From Micromonospora halophytica (lineage in GTDB: Bacteria > Actinomycetota > Actinomycetes > Mycobacteriales > Micromonosporaceae), in NCBI RefSeq assembly GCF_900090245.1, contig NZ_FMDN01000005.1, positions 124,001 to 188,000 of the forward strand: a stretch of DNA of 64,000 bases. Direction: 5' to 3'. Both the position numbers and the translations under genes were made by a program. Below the pieces are notes generated by a model that ran no database searches, was not told the origin of the DNA, and was given only the letters and a program-made list of their open reading frames with translations. Each line of letters starts with the position of its first letter. Positions within the stretch are counted from its first letter, which is position 1. Of the stretch, positions 37,971 through 49,398 are shown in pieces.

Positions 37971-38490
37971 CCGGCCGGCGTCGTCGCGCCCATGCAGCGC
38001 CCGGAAGTCTGGGCGGCCGTAGTCGACCTAGGGTGGATCGACGGGAAGCGGAAGCGAATGTGCGTCTACGCCAAGAGCGAGGCTGAGGCGGTCCGGAAGC
38101 GCGACGAGCTGCGGCACCAACTCCAGCTTGGTGTCGACCTCACCGCGCAGCCTCGGACGGTGGAAGCCTGGTTGACCGAGTGGCTGCAGGACGTGAAGGC
38201 GCACGACGGCACGCGGCCGTCAACGCTGGTGCGTTACCGCCTGGCGGTGACCAAGCATCCGGTGCCGGGGCTGGGCCGGGTAAAGCTCGATCGGCTGACG
38301 CCTCGGGAGGTACAGCGGTTCCTTACCGGGCTGCGAGGCAGGCTCGCGCCGGCCAGCATCATCAAGGTTCACGCCGTGCTGCGCATCGCCCTGGCCGATG
38401 CTGAGCGAATGGATCTGGTCCCACGCAACGTCGCCAAGGGCGGCCAAGCCTCCGGCCCGCGGTCGGGCTGAGCGGCGTGCACTGACTCCC
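37967..38490 (+). pseudogene. Broken tyrosine integrase, N-terminal part only
   Basis: An ATG at 37967 starts 'MTGRRRRA', then the frame shifts to a 159-codon stretch at 37992 ('WAAVVDLGWIDGKRKRMCVYAKSEAEAVRKRDELRHQLQLGVDL...TVEAWLTEWLQDVKAHDGTRPSTLVRYRLAVTKHPVPGLGRVKLDRLTPREVQRFLTGLRGRLAPASIIKVHAVLRIALADAERMDLVPRNVAK'), the arm and core-binding (SAM-like) domains of an actinophage-type integrase. It is stopped at 38471; one frame over, 'RAERRALTPE' continues the normal integrase sequence for a few codons before homology ends. The catalytic R-H-R-Y domain is gone. The ATG overlaps the excisionase stop, the usual xis-int coupling. Confidence 0.85.
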
Positions 38491-38821
38491 GAACGATCCT
38501 GGTGGCCACTTCGGCCTTGCTTCCGAAAAGTGGGTTGCCCTGCACGCCACGGTTGAGGGTTGGATCGAGTCGCTCGCCTTGGCCTACTCTGCCGCGAGTC
38601 TGGCAAGCAGGATCACGAAGCTGTCCGGCGATTCCGTCGCTGAAATCGACCTCAGAAGCATGGAGCCCGTACCCGAGACAGCTGGCCTAGCGGACGCCTG
38701 GTGGCGTGGCAGCGATGCCCTCGTCGCGGTCTTCACCGGAGAAGCTGAGCTGTTCGATCGTCCCAGCTACCGGACCGCCTACGTCTACGAGTTCGAAGAC
38801 GGTGACATGCGGTGGCTGTAG
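38491..38821 (+). pseudogene. Truncated C-terminus of a SUKH/SMI1-like protein
   Basis: From about 38491 the frame reads 'DPGGHFGLASEKWVALHATVEGWIESLALAYSAASLA...GLADAWWRGSDALVAVFTGEAELFDRPSYRTAYVYEFEDGDMRWL*'. The 'GHFGLASE-WVALH---E-WIESLALA' piece looks like the end of SMI1/KNR4 (SUKH) proteins, many of which are toxin-immunity factors. There is no start or ribosome site; it begins at the point where integrase homology stops, so a deletion joined the two. A TTG at 38579 could in principle start a short product. Confidence 0.55.
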
Positions 38822-38835
38822 GCATCAACGGACCG

Positions 38836-38858
38836 CTTGGCTGTACGGATGGCTGTAC
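38836..38858. repeat. 23-bp direct repeat, right copy (possible att remnant)
   Basis: Matches 36058-36080 at 22 of 23 positions; 29 bases from the 3' end of tRNA-Ala. Confidence 0.55.
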
Positions 38859-38887
38859 TCGCAACCGAGATCAACCGGTGTTCGTGC

Positions 38888-38963
38888 TGGTGGAGCCCAG
38901 GGGACTCGAACCCCTAACCCCTGCCTTGCAAAGGCAGTGCTCTGCCAGTTGAGCTAGGGCCCC
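38888..38963 (-). tRNA. tRNA-Ala (TGC)
   Basis: 76 nt including an encoded CCA. Acceptor GGGGCCC pairs with GGGCTCC, D-arm GCTC/GAGC, anticodon stem CTGCC/GGCAG with loop TTTGCAA (anticodon TGC), T-arm AGGGG/CCCCT with TTCGAGT. Same gene position as alaT downstream of gyrA in other actinobacteria. Confidence 0.97.
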
Positions 38964-39005
38964 GGATGGCGGTCAGAACCGCCGGTGCTGCCGGTGACGA
39001 GCAGG

Positions 39006-39134
39006 TCAGCGCAGGTCGGGCGAGGTGGTGGCCTCGTGCCACAGAGCGCGCTCGTCGTTCGAAGCCTTGATCTTCTGAGCGACGACGGCAGCCACGGCGA
39101 CGACGCCGGCCAGGATCAGAAGCTTCTTGAACAT
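39006..39134 (-). CDS. DLW-39 family small protein
   Basis: 42 residues: 'MFKKLLILAGVVAVAAVVAQKIKASNDERALWHEATTSPDLR'. One N-terminal membrane helix and a short charged tail. Small proteins of this family are encoded beside the gyrA-linked tRNAs in many actinobacteria; function unknown. Found by reading the gap between the two tRNA genes; it is too short to stand out by length. Confidence 0.85.
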   Translation of the reverse strand: MFKKLLILAGVVAVAAVVAQKIKASNDERALWHEATTSPDLR

Positions 39135-39178
39135 GGGGCGCCCCTTCGCGCTCGACTGCCGTCGGAACGGGTGTGCGG

Positions 39179-39252
39179 TGGGGCTAGCTGGAATCGAACC
39201 AGCGACCTCAGAGTTATCAGCTCTGCGCTCTAACCGACTGAGCTATAGCCCC
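39179..39252 (-). tRNA. tRNA-Ile (GAT)
   Basis: 74 nt; CCA not encoded (CCG follows). Acceptor GGGGCTA/TAGCCCC, anticodon stem CAGAG/CTCTG with loop CTGATAA (anticodon GAT), T-arm GCTGG/CCAGC with TTCGATT. Syntenic with ileT near gyrA. Confidence 0.97.
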
Positions 39253-39386
39253 GCGTGGCGACGAGCAAGGTTAACCCATTGCCGCGTCCGGCCCCAAATC
39301 GGGGTCCTCGTGGCGCTCGTGCCACCTCGACCGTACCCGGGCCGGCCGCTCGACGGGGACCGCTTTTCCGGTGCGTCGACCGTGGA

Positions 39387-39461
39387 GATCGACTCCGTTG
39401 CGGCGACATGGCGGTATCCAGGGCGCCACGACACCGCCATGTTGGCGCAACGGAGTCGATC
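39387..39461. repeat. REP/MITE-like inverted repeat, GATCGACTCC family, copy 2
   Basis: 29-nt arms (39387-39415 and 39433-39461) match at 27 of 29 positions, 17-nt loop. Ends GATCGACTCC/GGAGTCGATC and total length (75 bp) equal the element at 7373-7448. Confidence 0.8.
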
Positions 39462-39550
39462 AAGCCGGATCACGGACGCCCGGATCGCCCGGGGGGCGGA
39501 CCAGCCGAGCCCCAGGGCCGGTCGGAGCCGAAAAGCCGACGACACGCGAA

Positions 39551-39582
39551 CGCCGGGGCACCGCGGAAGCGGTGCCCCGGCG
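39551..39582 (-). terminator. Terminator of the gyrB-gyrA-DUF3566 unit
   Basis: Perfect 14-bp stem (39551-39564 with 39569-39582) closed by a GGAA tetraloop, 16 bases past the DUF3566 stop. Confidence 0.85.
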
Positions 39583-39598
39583 TAGGACGTACGGAAGA

Positions 39599-40483
39599 TC
39601 AGTCGCGCTCGGCGAGCGTCAGCTCGATCCCGCCGACCAGGTCGGCGCAGACGTTGTAGACGAACGCGCCGAGCGTGGCGAGCGCGGTGAACAGGACGAC
39701 GTTGACCAGGCCGATCAGCGCCGAGCTGAGGATCACGCCCTTCGCGGTGATCTGGAAGCCACCGCCGCTCTGCCCGCCGGCGTTGACCAGGTCGGTCAGG
39801 CTGTCGTTGACGCTCTGGAACACGCCCATGGCGTCCAGGGCGAGGTAGAGCACCGAGGTGGCGACGACCACCACGATGAAGAGCACCACGGAGACGGCGA
39901 AGGCGAACTTCATCACGGACCACGGGTCGATCCGCTTGAGGTTCAGCCGGGCCCGACGCGGCCCGCGCGAGGCGGCCGAACTGACCGAGGTACGCGCGGC
40001 GCGTACCGCGTCACCCACCCGGGCGGCACCGACGGCGGCCGCGTTGCCGATCCCCGGCGGCAGGCCGCCCCCGTTGGGACGGGCCGTGCCGGTCGGACGG
40101 GCACCGTCCGGCGACGGCTTGGCGGCTCCGCCCACCCTCGGCTGGGTGCCGGTGCTGGACGGCGACGTGGCGGCACCGGTCTTGATCGGCTGGGTGGTGT
40201 TGCTCGACCTCGCCGAGGTCACCACCGGCGCGGCGGCGGAAGTGGGCGCCTCGACCGCCGATGTCTCGGTCTTCTCGCTCGCAGCCGCGTCGTCGCCGGG
40301 CTTGTCCGGAGGCGGAGCCATGCCCGGGGCCCGGGTGAACTTCGGGGCAGGCGCATCGGCGGGGACGGTCGCCCGGCCCACAGCAGCGCGGCCGGCCGCA
40401 GCTGTGCCGCTCTTCGCGGCCTCCTCGTCGACCGGGGTGGCCGAGGTCCCCTTGTTCCCCGACTTCGCCTGTGTCTCCGTCAT
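39599..40483 (-). CDS. DUF3566 domain membrane protein
   Basis: 294 residues. A long disordered Ala/Pro/Thr-rich N-terminus (1-165) leads to the DUF3566 domain: 'ARLNLKRIDPWSVMKFAFAVSVVLFIVVVVATSVLYLALDAMGVFQSVNDSLTDLV' and 'GFQITAKGVILSSALIGLVNVVLFTALATLGAFVYNVCADLVGGIELTLAERD', with two membrane helices. It corresponds in position and domain to Rv0007 downstream of gyrA in Mycobacterium tuberculosis. ATG 3 bases after the gyrA stop, so co-transcribed with gyrA. Role unknown, possibly in the cell envelope. Confidence 0.9.
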   Translation of the reverse strand: MTETQAKSGNKGTSATPVDEEAAKSGTAAAGRAAVGRATVPADAPAPKFTRAPGMAPPPDKPGDDAAASEKTETSAVEAPTSAAAPVVTSARSSNTTQPIKTGAATSPSSTGTQPRVGGAAKPSPDGARPTGTARPNGGGLPPGIGNAAAVGAARVGDAVRAARTSVSSAASRGPRRARLNLKRIDPWSVMKFAFAVSVVLFIVVVVATSVLYLALDAMGVFQSVNDSLTDLVNAGGQSGGGFQITAKGVILSSALIGLVNVVLFTALATLGAFVYNVCADLVGGIELTLAERD

Positions 40484-40486
40484 CAA

Positions 40487-43400
40487 CTAGTCCTGTTCGT
40501 CAGGCTCGTCGGCATTGCGAGCAATCGCCACGATAGTCACGCCGTCCGGGAGGTCCATCAGCTTGACCCCCATTGTGTTCCGGTCACGCGTACGGCGTAC
40601 AGGCTTCACCGGAGTCCGGATGACGCCACCGTTGCTGGTGATGGCGAACAGCTCGTCCTCCGGGTCGATCACGACCGCGCCGACCAGACCACCGCGTCGC
40701 TCGGTGATCTTCGCAGTCAGCACACCCTTACCTCCCCGGCCCTGGACCGGGTATTCCTCGATCGGGGTGCGTTTCGCGTATCCCCCGTTCGTGGCCACCA
40801 GAACGTCCATCCCCTCCCGAACCACCTCCATGGCGAGGAGGACGTCGTCGTCGGAGAATCGCATGCCGATCACGCCCGTGGTGGCCCGCCCCATCGGCCG
40901 CAGCGCCTCGTCCGTGGCGTTGAACCGGATGGCCTGCGCGTTCTTCGAGACCATCAGCAGATCGTCGGTGGGTGCCACGAGGGCGGCACCGACGAGCTCG
41001 TCCTCATCACGCAGGTTGATCGCGATGATGCCGCCGGACCGGTTGGAGTCGAACTCCTCGAGACGGGTCTTCTTCACCAGGCCGTTCTTCGTGGCCAGTA
41101 CCAGATAGGGCGCCACCTGGTAGTTCGGGATTTCGATGATCTGCGCGATCTGCTCGTCCGGCTGGAAGGCGAGCAGGTTGGCCACGTGCTGGCCCTTGGC
41201 CACCCTACTGGCTTCCGGCAACTCGTACGCCTTGGCCCGGTAGACCCGCCCCTTGTTCGTGAAGAACAGCATCCAGTCGTGCGTGGAGCACACGAAGAAG
41301 TGGCTGACGATGTCGTCCTGCCGCAGCGTGGCGCCGCTGACGCCCTTGCCGCCGCGCCGCTGGGAGCGGTAGAGGTCGACCTTGGTCCGCTTGGCGTACC
41401 CGGTGCGGGTGATGGTGACGACCACGTCCTCGCGGGCGATGAGGTCCTCCATCGAGACCTCGCCGTCGAACGGCACGATCTTCGTCCGCCGGTCGTCGCC
41501 CCACTTCGCGACGATCTCGCCGAGCTCCTCGGAGACGATCCGCCGCTGCCGCTCCGGCTTGGCGAGGATGTCCTTGAGGTCGGCGATCTCGATCTCGAGC
41601 TTGGCCAGGTCGTCGAGGATCCGCTGCCGCTCCAGGGCGGCCAGGCGGCGCAGCTGCATGTCCAGGATCGCGGTCGCCTGGATCTCGTCGATCTCCAGCA
41701 GCCGGATCAGGCCCTGCCGGGCGTCGTCGACGGTGGGTGACCGCCGGATCAGGGCGATCACCTCGTCGAGGGCGTCGAGCGCCTTGGCCAGACCGCGCAG
41801 GATGTGCGCCCGCTCCTCGGCCTTGCGCAGCCGGAACGCGGTCCGCCGGCGGATGACCTCGATCTGGTGCTCGACGTAGTAGCGGATGAACTGGGCCAGG
41901 TTGAGCGTGCGCGGCACGCCGTCGACCAGCGCCAGCATGTTGGCGCCGAAGGTCTCCTGGAGCTGGGTGTGCTTGTAGAGGTTGTTCAGCACCACCTTGG
42001 CGACCGCGTCGCGCTTGAGCACGAGCACGATCCGCATCCCGGTACGCCCGGAGGACTCGTCCCGGATGTCGGCGATGCCGCCGAGCTTGCCCTCCTTGAT
42101 CAGCTCGGCGATCCGCTCGGCCAGGTTGTCCGGGTTGACCTGGTACGGCAGCTCGCTGACCACGAGCGCGGGACGGCCGCGCTTGTCCTCCTCGACCTCC
42201 ACCACGGCCCGCATCCGGATCGAACCGCGCCCGGTCCGGTACGCGTCCTGGATCCCGGACTGGCCGACGATCAGGCCGTAGGTCGGGAAGTCGGGGCCCT
42301 TGACGATCTCCAGCAGCGCTTCGAGGGTGGTCGCCTCGTCGACCTCCGGATTCTCCAGGCACCACTGCACGGCCGCGCCGATCTCGCGCAGGTTGTGCGG
42401 CGGGATCTTGGTGGCCATGCCGACCGCGATGCCCTCGGAGCCGTTGATCAGCAGGTTGGGGATGCGGGACGGCAGGATGGTGGGCTCCTTGGCCCGACCG
42501 TCGTAGTTGTCCTGCAGGTCGACGGTGTCCTCGTCGATGTCCCGCAGCATCTCCATCGCCAGCGGGTCGAGCTTGCACTCGGTGTTGTGGCTGACGAAAC
42601 CGTCGGAGACGAAGGAGTGGTCGTCGGTGTCGACCCGGATGCTGTAGACCGGCTGCACCCCGGCGTCCGTGACGCCTGCCACCTCGGCGTAGTAGAAGCG
42701 GCCGTCGACGAGAGGCTCGACCACGTCCAGCACCTCGGCCTCGGTGATCCGGGCGGCGATCTCGTCCCGGTCCCGCTCCCAGCGCTCGATCCGATCGACG
42801 TTGTGCCGGCGCAGCCAGTCCCGCTCGGTCCAGCGGGTCGCCCCGTGCTCGCGGATGAAGTCACCCACCAGCGGCACGTGGTCGCTGGAGAGCGCCGTGC
42901 TGCTCGCCGGGACGGACGCCAGCTCCGACTCCAGCTTGGCCTGCTTGCGGCCGAGGAAGCCGACCTGGGCGGCGAAGATCCGGGCGTCACGCCGGTTGGT
43001 CACCACGACCTTGATCTCGCCGTTGTCGTAGCGGCACTGCCGGCTGACCACGCCGAACTCCAGCAGGAGCTGCTGCACCTCGCGGGCGAGCCGGTCGCTG
43101 CGGGTCGAGTAGGACACCTGGATGGTGTTGCGCGGCAGCAGCGAGGAGGAGCCGTCACCCTCGAACAGGGCCTGGAGGAAGGCCCGCTTGACCGCCGCCG
43201 GCCCCTGCCAGACGAACTCGGGTACGAACTTGGCGGCGCTACGCGCACCGACCATCTCGCCGAGCACGCTCTTCCGCAACGCGGTGAGATCCTGGACGTC
43301 GAGCTCGTGCAGGACGCTGCCGGAAGCGATCACCCGCTCGCTGACGTAGCGCGGACCGCCGACAGCCAGGTCGTAGGCGGCGAGGACCCGGACGAAGAAC

Positions 43401-44269
43401 TCCCGGTCCACGTTGTTGAAGCCGGCCCGTCCCTCGGACACCCAGCCCTCACTGACGAACGCGCCGGCCAGCACGGCCGCCTCGACGTGCTCGAGCATCG
43501 GGTAGCCGATCTCGTCCGGCACGGTGCGCTGGAGGACCACCCGGTCGCCCGGCGAGATCTCGGCGAGCAGCTTCCACAGCAGGGTCGGCACGCCGGCCAT
43601 GTCCACCAGGCAGAGCACCGGGTGGTTGTGGGTGCCGGTCAGGTCGTACCCCTCGCGGGTGCGCAGCCGCAGCGTCGGGTGCTCGCCGGAGTGGAAGAAC
43701 TTGCTGGCGCGGACCAGATCGCCGTTGCGGTCGCGGACCTTCAGCTCGACGTCCGTCTCGCTGCTCGGCGCGGCGTCCGGCACGACGTCGCCGATCCGGA
43801 CGCTGCCCTCGGCGGTACGAATCCGGACATCCGCTGTCAGACAATAACGCATCGCCGCAGCCGGATCATTACCCGGCGAGCCGAAGTTGCCGTTACCGTC
43901 GACCAGCGGGTAGCGCAGCGACCAGGGCTGGGCCATCCGGACCAGCGCGTCGTAGATCGCCGAGTCGCCGTGCGGGTGGAACTGACCCATCACGTCGCCG
44001 ACGACGCGGGAGCACTTCACGTAGCCGCGGTCCGGCCGGTAACCGGAGTCGAACATGGCGTAAAGGATCTTGCGGTGGACCGGCTTGAGCCCGTCCCGGA
44101 CGTCCGGCAGCGCCCGCCCGACGATGACGCTCATCGCGTAGTCGAGGTACGAACGCTGCATCTCGACCTCGAGGCCGACCGGCTCGATCCGGTCGTGCTG
44201 CGCCACGACCGCGGCGGGTGTCTCCGGGGTCTCCGGCTCGTTCGGGGTGGACTCGGGAGTATCGGTCAC
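40487..44269 (-). CDS. gyrA: DNA gyrase subunit A precursor with in-frame intein
   Basis: 1260 codons, of which 840 encode GyrA after splicing. The N-extein contains '[106 protein letters not shown]' with catalytic Tyr142; the C-extein resumes '[30 protein letters not shown]' and carries the GyrA-box beta-pinwheel ('[12 protein letters not shown]'). GyrA cuts and rejoins DNA and with GyrB adds negative supercoils. The intein sits directly after Tyr142. Lies 128 bp after gyrB; two DnaA-box motifs are in that gap. DUF3566 follows immediately. Confidence 0.97.
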   Translation of the reverse strand: MTDTPESTPNEPETPETPAAVVAQHDRIEPVGLEVEMQRSYLDYAMSVIVGRALPDVRDGLKPVHRKILYAMFDSGYRPDRGYVKCSRVVGDVMGQFHPHGDSAIYDALVRMAQPWSLRYPLVDGNGNFGSPGNDPAAAMRYCLTADVRIRTAEGSVRIGDVVPDAAPSSETDVELKVRDRNGDLVRASKFFHSGEHPTLRLRTREGYDLTGTHNHPVLCLVDMAGVPTLLWKLLAEISPGDRVVLQRTVPDEIGYPMLEHVEAAVLAGAFVSEGWVSEGRAGFNNVDREFFVRVLAAYDLAVGGPRYVSERVIASGSVLHELDVQDLTALRKSVLGEMVGARSAAKFVPEFVWQGPAAVKRAFLQALFEGDGSSSLLPRNTIQVSYSTRSDRLAREVQQLLLEFGVVSRQCRYDNGEIKVVVTNRRDARIFAAQVGFLGRKQAKLESELASVPASSTALSSDHVPLVGDFIREHGATRWTERDWLRRHNVDRIERWERDRDEIAARITEAEVLDVVEPLVDGRFYYAEVAGVTDAGVQPVYSIRVDTDDHSFVSDGFVSHNTECKLDPLAMEMLRDIDEDTVDLQDNYDGRAKEPTILPSRIPNLLINGSEGIAVGMATKIPPHNLREIGAAVQWCLENPEVDEATTLEALLEIVKGPDFPTYGLIVGQSGIQDAYRTGRGSIRMRAVVEVEEDKRGRPALVVSELPYQVNPDNLAERIAELIKEGKLGGIADIRDESSGRTGMRIVLVLKRDAVAKVVLNNLYKHTQLQETFGANMLALVDGVPRTLNLAQFIRYYVEHQIEVIRRRTAFRLRKAEERAHILRGLAKALDALDEVIALIRRSPTVDDARQGLIRLLEIDEIQATAILDMQLRRLAALERQRILDDLAKLEIEIADLKDILAKPERQRRIVSEELGEIVAKWGDDRRTKIVPFDGEVSMEDLIAREDVVVTITRTGYAKRTKVDLYRSQRRGGKGVSGATLRQDDIVSHFFVCSTHDWMLFFTNKGRVYRAKAYELPEASRVAKGQHVANLLAFQPDEQIAQIIEIPNYQVAPYLVLATKNGLVKKTRLEEFDSNRSGGIIAINLRDEDELVGAALVAPTDDLLMVSKNAQAIRFNATDEALRPMGRATTGVIGMRFSDDDVLLAMEVVREGMDVLVATNGGYAKRTPIEEYPVQGRGGKGVLTAKITERRGGLVGAVVIDPEDELFAITSNGGVIRTPVKPVRRTRDRNTMGVKLMDLPDGVTIVAIARNADEPDEQD
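42584..43843 (-). mobile_element. GyrA intein with LAGLIDADG endonuclease (420 residues)
   Basis: Residues 143-562 of the GyrA precursor, bounded by Cys1 ('[22 protein letters not shown]') and the terminal His-Asn ('[12 protein letters not shown]') followed by Thr+1. Block B is '[10 protein letters not shown]'. Blocks F/G '[32 protein letters not shown]' closely resemble the mycobacterial GyrA intein, which uses the same AMRY/TE site. The two endonuclease motifs, '[10 protein letters not shown]' and '[10 protein letters not shown]', keep their acidic residues, so homing activity may persist. It must splice out for gyrase to work. Confidence 0.96.
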
Positions 44270-44305
44270 TGTTAACCCTTATCAGACTCAGAGTCGTTTT
44301 CGTGC

Positions 44306-44345
44306 TGTGGATAACGGCTGTGGAAACCGGCCAAGCTGTGGATAA
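44306..44345 (-). promoter_or_regulatory. Two DnaA boxes between gyrB and gyrA
   Basis: Perfect TTATCCACA on the minus strand at 44306-44314 and 44337-44345, with TGTGGAAAC and TGTGGACCG nearby. Possible DnaA control of gyrA or a DnaA-titrating site. Confidence 0.6.
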
Positions 44346-44397
44346 CTCTGTGGACCGGTAGGCCGGCCGGTGAACGCCGGCCGACCCGCCCGAGCCG

Positions 44398-46344
<1,947 letters not shown>

Positions 46345-46872
46345 CCTCGGCCACTTTCTCGCACCGACCGCGCCAGGGGCGCGACAGGAGCGGGTTCGGC
46401 GGACAGGACGCGACGTCGGCGCACGGACCGGCCTCCGGGGATCGCCAGGTCGCGGATCGTGTGCGCCGGTCGCCGCGGTTGCCCGCGGATCGCGATCGGC
46501 TCGACCCGACACAGGACTTTGATCAAGGGCCACCCGGGCCCCTGTCCGTCGCTCCGCGTCGGGTCTTCGTCTCGCCCCCAATCCTACTGTGCGCAACCGA
46601 CGAAGACGCCACTCGGCACCCCCTGCGCGGCGTCTGAGACCTCCGTAGCGGGCCGAACCGTGCTGCCCGCGACTCCCCCTACGCGCCAGGGCCCGATCTC
46701 CGGCGGCGTCGCCCGGGAATCGGGTGCGGCAGGCGGTGGGCCGGGGGTCGCGCGCGGAGCGGCCGTACCGTACCTTTGCGGCGCCGACCGGTGCATGTCT
46801 TGATCTTTACCGTCGACAACCGGGACGATCGACCCGATCGATCCGACACGTGCTCACAAGGGGTGACGCCAG

Positions 46873-47457
46873 ATGGGGCTGGACAACGTCGCGGTGCACT
46901 GGCCGCGGACCGGCCGCTTCTACGACCCGGTCGCGCCGGCCGAGTTCGTGGACTTCGGCGAGATCGTGGAAATTCCCAGGATCTCCGCGCCCACCGCGGC
47001 GCTCGCCGAACACATCGCCAAGACCGGCACGATCCGGGCCACCGCGTACACCGAACTGGTGGACCTGATCCTCGGCCTGGAGAATGTGCTCTACGCCACA
47101 GAGGCCGCCGCCGAGGACGAGGATCCGGTGATCGACCCGGACGGCTGCTCCTGGATCGCCGGCGGGGTGGAGAAGTTCGTCGCCCAGCACCGGCCGCACG
47201 GCGAGGTGGTCACCTTCGAGTCGGTCAGCGACGTGCTCCGCTCGCTGCTGGCCGACGGGCGGCTGGCCGAGCAGCAGCTGCGCTGGCTGGACAGCCGGCT
47301 CGACCGGCTGCGCGACGAGAACGGCGACCCGCCGCAGTGGGACTTCACCTGCGCCGAACTCGGCGTGCTCGCCGCCTTCTACCGGCGCTGTGCCGACCGC
47401 GGCTTCGCCGTCTACGCCGACGCCGCACCCGGCCGCCGCCCCGGCGCTCAGCCGTAG
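46873..47457 (+). CDS. Conserved hypothetical protein between gyrB and dciA
   Basis: 194 residues, soluble and acidic: 'MGLDNVAVHWPRTGRFYDPVAPAEFVDFGEIVEIPRISAPTAALAEHIAKTGTIRATAYTELVDLILG...WIAGGVEKFVAQHRPHGEVVTFESVSDVLRSLLADGRLAEQQLRWLDSRLDRLRDENGDPPQWDFTCAELGVLAAFYRRCADRGFAVYADA'. I recognise no family. Good ribosome site (GGGGTGA, 7 bases). It is the only plus-strand gene in the dnaA-gyrA block, diverges from gyrB and converges with dciA, overlapping its end by 10 bases. Confidence 0.75.
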   Translation: MGLDNVAVHWPRTGRFYDPVAPAEFVDFGEIVEIPRISAPTAALAEHIAKTGTIRATAYTELVDLILGLENVLYATEAAAEDEDPVIDPDGCSWIAGGVEKFVAQHRPHGEVVTFESVSDVLRSLLADGRLAEQQLRWLDSRLDRLRDENGDPPQWDFTCAELGVLAAFYRRCADRGFAVYADAAPGRRPGAQP

Positions 47458-48257
47458 GTGTCGCGGGGGCCCCGGCCCCGGACCCGTCGCGGGCCCCGTG
47501 ACCAGGACGGCGCCGCCGGGCCGTGGATGTGCAGCTTGCGGACCACGTTGTGGCCGACCTCGCCGGCGATCCGCTTCAGCAGCGACCCGGCGAGCAGCCG
47601 GAGCTGGGTGGCCCAGGCGGTGGAGCGCGCCTCCACGGTCAGCTCGCCGTCCTCCAGCTTGACCGGGCGGCTGTGCTGGGCGATCTCCGACCCGACCACC
47701 TTTTCCCAGGCACCGAAGACGGTCGCCTCGGCGGCCGGCTGCTGCCAGCCGCGCGCCTTCATCAGCCGCTCCAGCACCACGCCGAGCGGCTGCGGGTCAC
47801 GCGGGTCCGGGCCCGGCCCGGAGTAGCCACGCAGCCGCCGTTCGCCGCCGTCACCGGAGACCGCGCTGCGGCGGCGGGTCTTCGCGGTGGCCTCCCGGCG
47901 GGACCTCGCGGCGTCCAGCACCGCCCGCGCGAGCTGCGGCCCCGACGCGTCGGCCGGGCCCGGCGCACCGGCCGCGTCACCCGTGACCGGCCCGTCGCCC
48001 GTCGGCCGGCCTGCGGCGTCCGCGCCGGCTCCCCGGCCGCCCCGCGCGGCGTCCGCGCCGCCGTCGGCCGGTCGCGCCGCGCCGGCCCGGTCGCCGCCGG
48101 CTCCCCCGGGGGTACGCGTACCACGGCGGCCGCCCCCGGCCACGCGGCCCGAACCCGCCGCGCCGGCAGGTGGGCCGCCTTCGGCGGCGCGCCCCGGTCC
48201 CCCCGTCCGGCGGGCCGGTGTGTCCCCCTCGCTGTCGCGCCCCGGTTCAGTCGACAC
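47448..48257 (-). CDS. dciA: DciA family protein (DUF721), replicative-helicase loader factor
   Basis: 269 residues. The first two-thirds are a Gly/Ala/Arg-rich disordered region; the DUF721 domain begins near residue 155: '[94 protein letters not shown]'. DciA proteins load or operate DnaB helicase in bacteria without DnaC. Placed beside recF as in M. tuberculosis (Rv0004). The GTG start overlaps the recF stop by 11 bases, implying translational coupling. Confidence 0.9.
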   Translation of the reverse strand: MSTEPGRDSEGDTPARRTGGPGRAAEGGPPAGAAGSGRVAGGGRRGTRTPGGAGGDRAGAARPADGGADAARGGRGAGADAAGRPTGDGPVTGDAAGAPGPADASGPQLARAVLDAARSRREATAKTRRRSAVSGDGGERRLRGYSGPGPDPRDPQPLGVVLERLMKARGWQQPAAEATVFGAWEKVVGSEIAQHSRPVKLEDGELTVEARSTAWATQLRLLAGSLLKRIAGEVGHNVVRKLHIHGPAAPSWSRGPRRVRGRGPRDTYG

Positions 48258-49380
48258 GTCGTACCGTCCCCTCGCCCACCGCGTACCGGGCACCCCGCAG
48301 GGCCACCGGCACGTCGTCGTCGACGGCGCAGGTGACCAGGAGCTGACCGGCCCCGCCCACCAGCTCCGCCAGCCGCTCCCGCCGGCCGGCGTCCAGCTCG
48401 GCGAAGACGTCGTCCAGCACCAGCACCGGCTCGATGCCGTCGGCGCGCAGCAGGTCGTACCCGGCCAGGCGCAGGGCCAGCGCGTACGACCAGGACTCGC
48501 CGTGGCTGGCGTACCCCTTGGCGGGCAGCGGCCCGAGGGTGAGGCTGAGCTCGTCGCGGTGCGGACCGACCAGCGTGGTGCCCCGCTCGATCTCGGCCGA
48601 CCGGGACTCGGCCAGTGCGGCGGTCAGCGCCTCGGCGAGCACCGCCCGGTCGGTGGTCGGCTCGGTCAGCTCCACCGACGGCCGGTACGTGATCCCCGCC
48701 GCGCCCTTCCCGGCTGCCACCGCGTCGTACGCCTTGGCCACGTGCGGGGCCAGCGCGGCCACCAGTTCCAACCGGCCGGCCAGCAGCTCCGCCCCGTGCC
48801 GAGCCAGGTGGGTGTCCCAGACGGCCAGGGTCGACAGGTCCCCACCCCGCGACCCGCCCGTCTTGCGGGCCAGGTACGCCGTCCGGAGCAGGGCGTTGCG
48901 CTGCTTGACCACCCGGTCGTAGTCGGCGCGCACCCCGGCGTACCGGGGCTGCCGGAGCACCAGCAGGTCGTCCAGGTAGCGGCGGCGCTCGGCCGGGTCG
49001 CCCCGGACGAGTTCCAGGTCCTCCGGGGCGAAGAGCACCAGCCGCAGCGCGCCGAGCACGTCACGGGCCCGCCGGGCCGGTGAGCGTCCCAGCCGGGCCC
49101 GGTTGGCCCTGCCCGGGACGATCTCCAGCTCGATCAGGAGTTCCCGGCCGTCGTGCACCACCGCGCAGCGGAGCACTGCCGAGGTGGCGCCCATCCGGAC
49201 CAGCGGAGCGTCCGTGGCGACCCGGTGCGAGTCCAGGGTCGCCAGGTAGCCCAGCGCCTCGACCAGGTTGGTCTTGCCGACGCCGTTGGGGCCGGTCAGG
49301 ACGTTCGGCCCCGGCTCCAGGTCGACGCCGACGCGCTCGTACGAGCGGAAGTCGACCAGTTCGAGCCGGCGGACGTACAC
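48247..49380 (-). CDS. recF: DNA replication and repair protein RecF
   Basis: 377 residues. '[53 protein letters not shown]' with the SMC-like Walker A; '[38 protein letters not shown]' and the signature/Walker B region '[70 protein letters not shown]'. Loads RecA at gaps with RecO/RecR. It starts 19 bases after the gnd stop and overlaps dciA, forming a dnaN-gnd-recF-dciA run. Confidence 0.97.
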   Translation of the reverse strand: MYVRRLELVDFRSYERVGVDLEPGPNVLTGPNGVGKTNLVEALGYLATLDSHRVATDAPLVRMGATSAVLRCAVVHDGRELLIELEIVPGRANRARLGRSPARRARDVLGALRLVLFAPEDLELVRGDPAERRRYLDDLLVLRQPRYAGVRADYDRVVKQRNALLRTAYLARKTGGSRGGDLSTLAVWDTHLARHGAELLAGRLELVAALAPHVAKAYDAVAAGKGAAGITYRPSVELTEPTTDRAVLAEALTAALAESRSAEIERGTTLVGPHRDELSLTLGPLPAKGYASHGESWSYALALRLAGYDLLRADGIEPVLVLDDVFAELDAGRRERLAELVGGAGQLLVTCAVDDDVPVALRGARYAVGEGTVRRVD

Positions 49381-49398
49381 AGGTGCGTGGCTACCGGG

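Noticed and set aside
41804..44275. An 823-codon plus-strand frame over gyrA
   Set aside because: Antisense shadow of gyrA and its intein with no recognisable domain.
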